Assembly (NCBI GenBank): GCA_030248215.1
Contig: JASANG010002954.1
Coordinates: 62,001 to 126,000 of the forward strand
Direction of reading: 5' to 3'
Length of the DNA stretch: 64,000 nt
Origin: Enoplolaimus lenunculus
Lineage: Eukaryota > Nematoda > Enoplea > Enoplida > Thoracostomopsidae
Part shown: positions 56,081-64,000 of the stretch, piece by piece
Layout of the letters: every line of letters begins with the position of its first letter
Numbering within the stretch: position 1 is the stretch's first letter
Position numbers and translations under genes: made by a program
The notes under the pieces: generated by a model
Told to the model about the DNA's origin: nothing
The model's database searches: none
The model's input: only the letters and a program-made list of their open reading frames with translations

Positions 56081-56298
56081 CCGATTGCCAAGAGTCCATG
56101 ACTAAGTCGAACCGAGCTACGGCCGTAACTGTGAACGTTTGGTTTACAATACGGTTGTATCGTATACATATTTTGCCTTACTAGGTATTCGCTTGATATA
56201 CCTATATGTTTATATGCTTCATTTATCGCTGATGTGTCGTCATGCATAGGCACCTATTGTTTGCTATGTGCTATATTAAAATCTATATATATGTATAT

Positions 56299-56400
56299 CA
56301 GGGTGCAACCGGAATTCCGGTTCCGGTTCCGGCATTTTTTCACCTTCCGGTTCCGGTAAATTTTTACCGGATTTAAAAATTCCGGTATTATAATTTGGCC
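56299..56400. mobile_element. CAGGGTGCAACCGG-family element, left end
   Basis: Starts CAGGGTGCAACCGGAATTCC right after TATATATGTATAT. The right end is missing. Confidence 0.6.
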
Positions 56401-56510
56401 GTTTTCTTAACTTTGTTAATTTTTAAGAATCTCTTTTGAAAGCCACTTGTACTCCGAATATAAGCCATTGATGGTGGATTTCACTTCAGTCGATGATGAA
56501 AATCTAAAAT

Positions 56511-56606
56511 ACATATATATATATATATAACTATATATATAATATATATATATATATATAAAAAAATAAAAAAAATTATAACTATATATATATATATATA
56601 TATATT
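56511..56606. repeat. TA microsatellite
   Basis: Long TATATATA runs split by an A-rich segment. Confidence 0.93.
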
Positions 56607-57000
56607 TGCTATTATTACAGTTTGTCAACGTATATCTAAATTTGATGTGTTTCTTTGCTGTACATTGCGCAAAAAAAATAATTTTTTGTAACGGTAATGT
56701 CGATAAATAGCTTTTGACGTTGAGTACTATTTGATGTCTGTATTTTTCATCGCAGTAAACTTTATGGGAAGGGTATATAACTCATTTATAAGGGTATCAT
56801 AACAGTTTAAATGTTATATATTAATGGTGTTTAAAAAGGTGTTTTTATGGCTGTTTGAAGATTGAAGTAGAGTGATATTTTTTGTGTGTACCGACAGTCG
56901 TGGGAGATGCACGTAAAAACTATTGTATTTAAAGGTTTGGCTCACAGGGGTGTTGTGCAACTGGCTTCAAAGTTTAACCTATAAGTTCGATTTTTAAATC

Positions 57001-57172
57001 ATCATTTATAAATCAAATCTTAAATTAAATTCTTAGGTAAAAATGCAACCAATTCTTAGAAGTGAGTAATGTTGGGTTAAAAATCTATCATTTATAAATC
57101 AAATCTTAAATTAAATTCTTAGGTAAAAATGCAACCAATTCTTAGAAGTGAGTAATGTTGGGTTATATGAAA
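57001..57172 (+). repeat. 86-bp tandem duplication
   Basis: ATCATTTATAAATCAAATCT at 57001 recurs at 57087, and the following sequence through GAGTAATGTTGGGTTA is identical in both copies. A very recent direct duplication. Confidence 0.95.
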
Positions 57173-58105
57173 AATTGCCGTATTCGTTTCGAGTAAAAAT
57201 TATCAAACTATTGTTTTTAACTGTCTATAAGACTCGTTATACGATGTGAAATAGGTTCTATTTGGCAACTTTTCCATTGTGCAACAAAGTGTTTGATCGT
57301 TTTTTAAACAGAGAAATTTCACTCATTTCTTGTGTTTTGGTTTTGTGAATATTTAGAAAACGAGAGTGCTTAAGCATTGTAAAATTGCAATTATTGTGTA
57401 ATTTTGTTTGTCACTGCACGGTGGACAGTTTCTGTAAATGTTGTTAAAACTGTTAGTTTTATATTTAGAACACTATGCTTCAAAGTAAACTTTACCGGTT
57501 TTGTAGTTACTGAGCAGTAGTGTTGCGCACCGGCCAGGAACCGTCCGGCCAACCAGTAATTGCTTATCACAGAAAAAGCTGAAAAAATTGTGACATCGTA
57601 AGTTTAATATTTTTAGACATATTTAGTCTTGATTTCAAAACTTTTAGCTGAAATCTGACATGTTGCTACTCTTATCATCATGGTCAATGTTAAGCTTGAA
57701 TCGCACATTGAAACTACTTTGGTTGCAGTTCTTTTCTAGACTGCTCATGGTGGGGTAAAGCGCTTCAGATAATCTGGGTTCCATTTCCTTTTACAAAATT
57801 AGAGTGAAATCTTTCACTGGAGTATATATAAATGTTTTTGGGCAATAATAAAGGAAATGATGATGGAAGCGGATTCAATCATATCGGATTTTCTCGGGTG
57901 AATTTTGAACAGTAAAAAGTTTAGAGTTAGATTTAATATAAATGAATAACCATCATTTTTACCTAATTTCGCCTCACCTCCGGCTCCGGTTTTTTTCACC
58001 ACCGGGTGCACCATGAGCCCGGCCCATAAAGGCCGTCCCAATTGCCCGGGACACAAATATATACGGAGTGCACACTTATGCGCTCCTGTTTACATATGCA
58101 CAAGC

Positions 58106-58318
58106 AGATATATTTACGTAGGTATATATAACATATGCATATATATCTATATATACGTAAATATATATGTGTGTTTATATATATGTATCTATATATATGT
58201 GTATATTATATATACTCACATATATACTTATATATACACATATACACACATATATAATATATGTGTATATAACACATTTATACACTTATATATACACATA
58301 TATATACATATATATGTC
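58106..58318. repeat. TA/CATA microsatellite inside the nested element
   Basis: Over 200 bp of TATATA, CATATA and TATGTGTATA. Confidence 0.9.
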
Positions 58319-58446
58319 TCATCTGTCCTAAGTGTCCCATCTGTCCAAAGTGTCCCATCTGTCCCAAATGTCCCATCTGTTCCGCTGTCCCAACTCTCCC
58401 AACTGCCCCATCTGTCCCAAGGGTCCCAACTGTCCCGCTGTCCCAA
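58318..58446 (+). repeat. CTGTCCCAA minisatellite inside the nested element
   Basis: Units of 9-10 bp, mostly CTGTCCCAAC or GTGTCCCATC, over about 125 bp. The strands differ strongly in C content. Confidence 0.9.
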
Positions 58447-59052
58447 TTATATTTTTGGAATGTACTCCGGGTACATTGCTGTCCCGGGAAAATGGGACGG
58501 GTACTCCTGGTACATTTCTGTACCGGGAAAATAGGACGGCCTTTAAAGTAACATTGGCCATGAGCCCTATGATTCTCAGCGTATTACACGGGCCAATATT
58601 TTGATCATTGAACGTTTCGTCGTAATTGCATGATGGGACAGTGATCGGCAATATTTTACATAAAAGGTGTACATAAAATATTTAGAAACAATGCGTGTAA
58701 ACTGTCTTCTGTTAAGCATATGGGCCAGCATATGGAATACTACTGAACTTGTTCTTAGTTTAATGTACATTGCACAACGAGGTCGTTTCTTATTTGAATT
58801 ACTGAGCCTAAAATGTTTGATAATCTTTGAGAAACGTAACAATATAGGTATAAAATAAAATTTTTTGATAATGTTTAAAATTTTGTATATTGGCCGGTCG
58901 GCGGCCAATGACCAACCGGTTGGCCTGCCGGTCGAAGGTTCGATTGGACGCCAGCCTGCCGGCCAGTAGAAAAAGTGGTAACTGCACAACACTAATGAGC
59001 AGAGTTCCAAGCGTTACAACGGCACATGCGCGTAGCTACGTGTATCTATAGG

Positions 59053-59190
59053 GGTCCATGTCCCTAAAATTCATGAAACCAAGGCTTATAGAGTCAGTTT
59101 AAGCTTTAGAGGAAGTTTTTTGGCTTAGGGTTAGGCTTAGGAATAGGCTCATCCATACGCCTAGGCTTAGGCTTAGGTTTGTCACATAAT
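59053..59190 (+). repeat. TTAGGC-family fragment
   Basis: GGCTTAGGGTTAGGCTTAGG and GCCTAGGCTTAGGCTTAGG between a weak GGGGTCCATGTCCC start and no recognisable right end. Confidence 0.6.
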
Positions 59191-60130
59191 TTTACAGGCA
59201 CATTTACGGCGGACCTGGCGATCAAACTGCTCTACGGTCCATAGAAAGGGTAAATTTTTTATTGGGGCGCCACATTTAAAATTTATAATTGTGCTCGCGA
59301 CACCTCTTGAAATTCCTATCTACTGTGGCATCTGATGTAAAATAGGTTATATCTAGTAGTAAGGTAATTTTGTCTGAAACAGGGATGGTACCGGCCCGGA
59401 CCAAGTCTCGCGGGCCTGTGCCCGGCTCGGGCCAAAGCGGCTCGGGTTCTGGCCTCAATAACCCGTAGCAGTACGTGAAATCTTTTTTTTCCGTGAGCCC
59501 ATGAAATAGACCGCTGGTTTGATGTTGTAATAAGATCTGGAAAAACGTATTTTTGAACCTTAATTTGTTTCAATATTCACAAATCTATATAAAATTCGCG
59601 AAACTGGGTCGATTCCAACCCTGGTTTAGAATGCGTGCCGTATACAAAAAATACATTATGACACAAATTAACTTGGAAATTTGGAATTCCGCGTCGGAAA
59701 TTGCGAAAAACGCATCACAACCGCATCAAAGGCTGCGGTACACCATGTGGTGTTTGGACTAAAGTTAGCATTAACAACTTTAAAAACATTTACATGAAAG
59801 CTTATAAACACAGCTACACTACACATTATATTTTGTTGCGACAATGCCAGTGTATTAAATAGAGTCGATGTTTAGTACTGCGTTGATCCGTTAAAACTAG
59901 CGGCCGCGGGTATTTTTGGGGTTTTTTATGCTGACATTTGCTATAAACCTTACCAATTTTGTAACAAGACCCTTCAACAGTACTGTTGTCGTAACTGTTG
60001 CAAAAGATATCCAGGGTTCCCGAACAGAAATATAGAAAATATCAGATTTATTCGACAGTCAATGCGGTTGTGATCTGTGTGATTTGTTTGTGAAAAACCA
60101 AACGCATACTATATTTCTCCAGACAGACGG
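59191..60130. other. No gene recognised
   Basis: Mixed sequence including a GC-rich block near 59390-59460 (CCGGCCCGGACC, GGCTCGGGCC). No exon or complete transposon was identified. Confidence 0.4.
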
Positions 60131-60340
60131 GTGTTAAACTATGGGTGGAATGTCAACAAGCTCGTGAGAAAAGCGAACGAAAAGCCAAACGTATGCCTAT
60201 CTGGAGCAGGCAGAGATGTGCTGAAAATCTCTCGATCAAAGCGGACGAAAAAGCTAAACGCATGCCACACTTCGACACGATCACACGCTTATGCAGCTGG
60301 GTACAGTTATGCGGAATCTGGCACGCGAACAACCGCTGAA
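60131..60340 (+). pseudogene. Possible Helitron-type ORF fragment
   Basis: The frame beginning near 60145 reads ECQQAREKSERKAKRMPIWS, then RQRCAENLSIKADEKAKRMP. The KAKRMP segments recur at 23 residues within a basic, Arg/Lys/Glu/Ala-rich stretch. Such 23-residue repeats occur upstream of the Rep/helicase region in many invertebrate Helitron proteins. The fragment ends at a stop after about 64 residues and no Rep or helicase motif follows, so it would be a dead remnant. Tentative. Confidence 0.3.
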
Positions 60341-60639
60341 GACAACTGCAGAATTTTTGTTTGGTGTGGATCTGATGATAATCCCCGACTGATAGATTGA
60401 CCCATGTTCGGCACCGTTACAACACTCGTATAACAATGAGCCGCGGACAGGGATCAACGGTAGAATAAATTTTAATATCGAATGTCGGTAGTAGGATTTA
60501 CGAAACAAGAATAGATCATCACAGTGTGAAAGTAAGCTAATAACAAGCTAGTACTGGCATCACAGCATGAGACACAAAACACGAGCGAAGCGAGCGAGAA
60601 GTCATGCGTAATTTTTGGTAAAATTGTTTTCTGCTCCTG

Positions 60640-60827
60640 AACTGCGAAAAATGGTGAATCAAATTGACTCTCTCCGAAATAGGCTCCACGGGATTACACA
60701 AACTGAGTCAAACTCGACTCCGCCACAGTCAAACGTGCGACTCAGTGAGTCGAATTTGACTCAATTTGTACAGTCCCGAAGAGCTTATTTCGGAGAAAGA
60801 CAATTTGACTCACCATTTTTTGCCAGT
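60640..60827. mobile_element. GAGTCA/TGACTC fold-back MITE, copy 3
   Basis: Starts ACTGCGAAAAATGGTGAATC and ends TTGACTCACCATTTTTTGCC plus AGT. Slightly shorter middle than the other copies. Confidence 0.87.
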
Positions 60828-60940
60828 GGGTTGGATTGATTTTATTTTGCTAACTTGACATCATAAAAAAGTGAGGGCAAATTTTTGATTCTTCTAAAAG
60901 TGTACGATTAATCGACCATTTCGCTCCGCGGCATGACCGT

Positions 60941-61092
60941 AGCCAGAAGAGAACCAATGGAAGGGCTCCGCATTCCCTGGATGAATTTTGGTCCTTTAGA
61001 AAATCCTTGCTTGTTAGGTCATCGAAAACTCGTATATGCCCCTTCGGACAACTGTTTATTACCCTAACAAGATGGGTTGGATACGGGTCTGC
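60941..61092 (-). mobile_element. CAGGCCCGTAGCCA-family MITE, reverse copy
   Basis: Left ATGACCGTAGCCAGAAGAG and right GGTTGGATACGGGTCTG with AGGTCATCGAAAACTCGTAT between. Ends mutated. Confidence 0.6.
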
Positions 61093-61099
61093 CCCGCAC

Positions 61100-61895
61100 G
61101 GCATCACCGTCACTGTCCTAGCTAACCGTAGGTTAACGTATGTAGCCTTCGACTTTATCCCTTCAAAACTTTTGTGAGTCCTTAAATATTTCGTGCTAGA
61201 CACAGGGTATGCGTTGGTGTTCGTTATTCCTCTGATACGGCTTAAATACTATTGGCGACGAATTGATCTTAAATAAATATAACCGTATTTACTTTAGTCT
61301 TTCTATTCGAGTTTAGGTGCTAAGTAGACACCGAACATGGCAAGAGCGATAGCCAATTCAAGGAACACCCAGGCCCAAAACGACAGGCAGGTGGGAGGCG
61401 AGGAGACGCGCCGCCTTCGATTGCGAGCAGTTTTGCCCTCCGCCGGACGAAAATTTTTTCCAGCTACATTAAAAATTCAATATTTTAACAGAATTTTCGA
61501 TGGTCACTCAGGAAATCTATTTTGCACCCTCTGCTAAGGATACGTATATTGCAGGACTGGAAACACCATTTCTGGCCGCCGGATGCCAGGGAGGAATAAT
61601 GCTTAAAGAAGCCTTATAAGGTTAGTAAGCGGTTTTAGACGCCGCGGTGGACAAATGCAAACGTGTAAGCTCATTATTGTCGGCTTATGCATGCCAACGA
61701 TGTAAGCGATACTTTGTTGGGCGAATAAATTAAGTCTAAAATTTCACGCTTAGCGACGAAACAAACGACACCGGTTCTAGGACAACTAAGTGAAGCTAAA
61801 ATTGGCTAACACAGCAAAGGTTGAATCGTGGTTAAATAGGATTTGTGCTAAAATTTGAACGCTATTTTAAACGCTTTTAGCATTTGCCGTATAAG
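61100..61895. other. No gene supported
   Basis: A 66-codon open frame at 61337-61537 and a following in-frame stretch on another frame (EIYFAPSAKDTYIAGLETPF, to about 61619) look mildly protein-like. They lack homology I can name, so they are not called. Confidence 0.35.
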
Positions 61896-61899
61896 TTTA

Positions 61900-62060
61900 G
61901 GCCCATGGTATTTTAAGGGGCGTCCAGCTCTCTGGTGGGTCTATAAAAGAATAGGTTTAGATTCTAGATTACATTTTTTGCTTAGGCTTAGGCTTAGGCT
62001 TAGGCTTGGGCTTAGGAATACGCTTAATCTACTGTTATGCCCCGTAAAGTAACATTGGCC
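61900..62060 (+). mobile_element. GGCCAATGTTAC subfamily MITE with TTAGGC array
   Basis: Starts GGCCCATGGTATTTTAAGGG and ends GTAAAGTAACATTGGCC. The flanks TAAGTTTA and GAAGTTTA are 7 of 8 identical. Central GCTTAGGCTTAGGCTTAGGC. Confidence 0.9.
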
Positions 62061-62250
62061 GAAGTTTATATGAAAAATGATACAACATACCAGATGGAAA
62101 CGTATATATATAACGGAAGGGTATGTCACGTGTTGTATACCAATAAACATGAAAATTCGAATCCGTTGTTGTCTTAAAGTGTATGTCGGATGCTGAATAT
62201 CTGTTTTACATATTTAGGCAGTCTACGTCAATCTTTTGCGTTGGCCACTT

Positions 62251-62362
62251 GGCCCATATAAAGATCAGGGGCGGAACGTTTTTCTGTGGGACTAGAAAAC
62301 AGTAAGCTTAAGCTTTAAACTAATTTTTTTCTTTTCTTACGCTTAGGCTTAGGCTTAAAGTG
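62251..62362 (+). mobile_element. TTAGGC-family MITE, right-truncated
   Basis: Starts GGCCCATATAAAGATCAGGG with the standard left half (TTTTCTGTGGGACTAGAAAA, AGTAAGCTTAAGCTTTAAAC) and a short TTAGGC run, then unrelated sequence. Confidence 0.8.
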
Positions 62363-62450
62363 TACAAAACCTTATATGCCGCAGTTAACAACGTATTTGT
62401 AAGAATGACTTTTGTAATTCTACTAATTAACACACGCAATTTAAAATTTT

Positions 62451-62580
62451 GGCCCAAATCAGGAGTGGAACGTTTTTCTGTGGTGCTGCATTAGAGTAAG
62501 TTTAAGCGTTAGGCTAATTTTTTGCTTAGGCTTAAGTGTAACTTAATACTGCTGTTGACGGCCCTGTTCTATACTTTGGT
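62451..62580 (+). mobile_element. TTAGGC-family MITE, short
   Basis: Starts GGCCCAAATCAGGAGTGGAA and ends CCCTGTTCTATACTTTGGTC. The flanks AAAATTTT and GAAATTTT are 7 of 8 identical. Only one TTAGGC remains. Confidence 0.83.
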
Positions 62581-62649
62581 CGAAATTTTACCCTGCCGTT
62601 AAAGTTAACTTCATTTCATTTTGTGCGCACGAGTTCATAAGATATATTT

Positions 62650-62684
<35 letters not shown>
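62650..62684. repeat. TTG trinucleotide microsatellite
   Basis: Eleven consecutive TTG units or close to it. Confidence 0.95.
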
Positions 62685-62689
62685 AAAAA

Positions 62690-64000
62690 AGCTTTCAAGT
62701 ATTGCCTATGCGCCATATGGTCATCGATAGACTGTCGAGGATTTTCGGCTGAAAAACTTCCTAAATTAATATTTTTGCAACATTTAAACCGTTTTTCTAA
62801 ATTCATACTTTTTAAGTAGAAATTGTGAAAAACTTTGAATTCTTTTTTCTTAAGTTTGCAAAGTAATTTATTTACGTTAAGGTTATTTTGTATATTTTGT
62901 GCTCTTTTTTCAGTGGCGCTATACTTGCCATCTTTGAAATATTGTGTTGTTTGTTAGTTACTTTAAGCTAAAAAAATCATTTTTTTCAAATACTTATTCT
63001 CAGTAGCTATGAGGTTTTACAAGACTAGAACTCGCCTGCATCAAATATCTAAGAACAGTTCCGTGTTCTATACATATATATACTCACTACAAATATATAC
63101 TTAAGTAAAACTGTTGCCGAATTAAGTGTCGGTTTTACTGACTATGGTGCTTGGCAAAGTTTTATTTAATTTTAAACAAACACAAAATTCTTGGTTTTCC
63201 ATTTACTTAATCAGAAAATAGCAGCAGGTTTAACTCATCTACAAAATTTTAGCAAAAATTTATTCAATATTTAGGACACTTATAGTTAAAAAAGTTAGTG
63301 AAATATTTAAATAGTATTGCAAATAGAATCTTTTTACACAGTATATATTATGTATATTTTAGTTTGCGCCCTGCCCCTGACGGAATATATAATTAATACC
63401 TGCGTATAGGGAGTAAAGGAAGTAGGGGTTCTGGAACCTCATGCGGCTTCTTTGATCTCACTGTTAGCTTTGACCAAAAATCCGGAAGTTACCTTTGTGT
63501 ACAAAATATTATTCAATAATGAATGTATCATTGATTTTAAACAAGAGTTTAAACCTCAATTACATTATTCTGTGCAAAAAACAATGTTTCCAGCGTGCGT
63601 TGCGTTTTTGGCTCACCTTAATATTTAAAGCTTTGAGGGCTTGTAAATATAATTAGCTGATTTCATATACTAACATCTATGAAACAGCGATAGTCTCACA
63701 GCCGTATACGGATTGAACTCATGATAATACCGAGGTTACGTTATTTCTGCTAAAAATATATCAAAGTTACCTGCTACTACCAACATGAAACTTTTTTGAT
63801 TTTGACAAATGAAATTATTCTGACACTGCCAGTCACTTATAAAAATGTATAGTTCGTAATTAAATTATAGCAAATAAGTAATGTGTGATAAGTTGTTTGG
63901 CCTTATATACTGTAGTGAACCGAATAAGATATTTATTTGGCCTCTCCAAATGGTACCCCGCTGTTATTCGGTTAAGGACTGTTATTTATTTTTAATTCGC
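62690..64000. other. No gene recognised
   Basis: AT-rich sequence to the window end with no supported exon, RNA gene or intact transposon. Confidence 0.45.

Larger units (their letters stand above)
58021..58559. mobile_element. Nested GGCC-end element with perfect 8-bp TSD
   Basis: Starts GGCCCATAAAGGCCGTCCCA and ends GGCCTTTAAAGTAACATTGG plus CC. ATGAGCCC lies on both sides (58013-58020, 58560-58567), a perfect duplication. The ends match the GGCCAATGTTAC subfamily, but the interior is different: a TA microsatellite, a CTGTCCCAA minisatellite and two GTACCGGGAAAAT-type blocks instead of TTAGGC. A plus-strand open frame spanning it is repeat-derived. Confidence 0.9.
57518..58994. mobile_element. 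hAT-like non-autonomous element, 1.48 kb
   Basis: Left end TAGTGTTGCGCACCGGCC, right end CAGTAGAAAAAGTGGTAAC followed by TGCACAACACTA. The outer 12 bp are inverted with one mismatch. The flanks CTGAGCAG and ATGAGCAG are 7 of 8 identical. TAGTGTTG-type ends with 8-bp duplications are typical of hAT. Subterminal CCGGCC-rich motifs appear at both ends. No transposase frame is present. It contains a second element at 58021-58559. Confidence 0.82.

Noticed and set aside
58013-58534. 173-codon open frame
   Set aside because: Made of TA microsatellite and CTGTCCCAA minisatellite inside a transposon.
61337-61620. Possible small gene with two frames (MARAIANSRN and EIYFAPSAKDTYIAGLETPF)
   Set aside because: Mildly protein-like, but a frameshift or intron would be needed and no family could be named.
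2911-62580. TTAGGC arrays as former chromosome ends or fusion scars
   Set aside because: They lie between transposon ends with 8-bp target duplications, so transposition explains them.

Overview
The window is eukaryotic, intron-containing, gene-poor and repeat-rich, and most likely from a nematode or a close relative. The evidence is GT-AG introns, one clearly metazoan gene (a RanBP9/RanBP10 homologue in 16 exons) and many interstitial arrays of TTAGGC, the nematode telomere motif. The motif sits inside mobile elements here, so it supports the lineage without proving it. There are no operons, rRNA genes or CRISPR arrays. The only tRNA-like sequences are decayed SINE heads.

Layout. 1-1640: a 148-bp satellite. 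1.7-30 kb: no gene recognised. This stretch is a mosaic of short non-autonomous DNA transposons from at least eight families, many nested or truncated, with minisatellites and TA-rich microsatellites. 30.7-33.5 kb: a multi-exon gene of unknown function on the minus strand, reconstructed from exons whose phases agree. 36.15-37.49 kb: a minus-strand, single-exon CapA/PGA_cap-family gene, a family best known from bacteria. 37.7-38.6 kb: four head-to-tail copies of a tRNA-derived SINE. 39.3-50.8 kb: the RanBP9/10 homologue on the plus strand, with SPRY, LisH, CTLH and CRA domains and a very large low-complexity insert between CTLH and CRA (about 1,366 aa in total). Its introns carry transposons, including a Helentron-like element with central tandem repeats and a MITE ending 12 bp before an exon. 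51-64 kb: repeats again, with a 15-bp minisatellite open in two frames, a hAT-like element holding a second element, and further TTAGGC-bearing elements.

Most striking result: an abundant transposon family with GGCC-starting inverted ends and 8-bp target-site duplications carries internal (TTAGGC)n arrays. At least ten copies show 7/8 or 8/8 matching duplications in the raw sequence, so the telomere-like DNA was spread by transposition and not by telomere fusion. The three genes are not functionally linked as far as can be seen. RanBP9/10 homologues act in the CTLH/GID ubiquitin-ligase complex, the CapA-like gene is a probable metallophosphatase-fold enzyme of unknown substrate, and the third gene is unrecognised.
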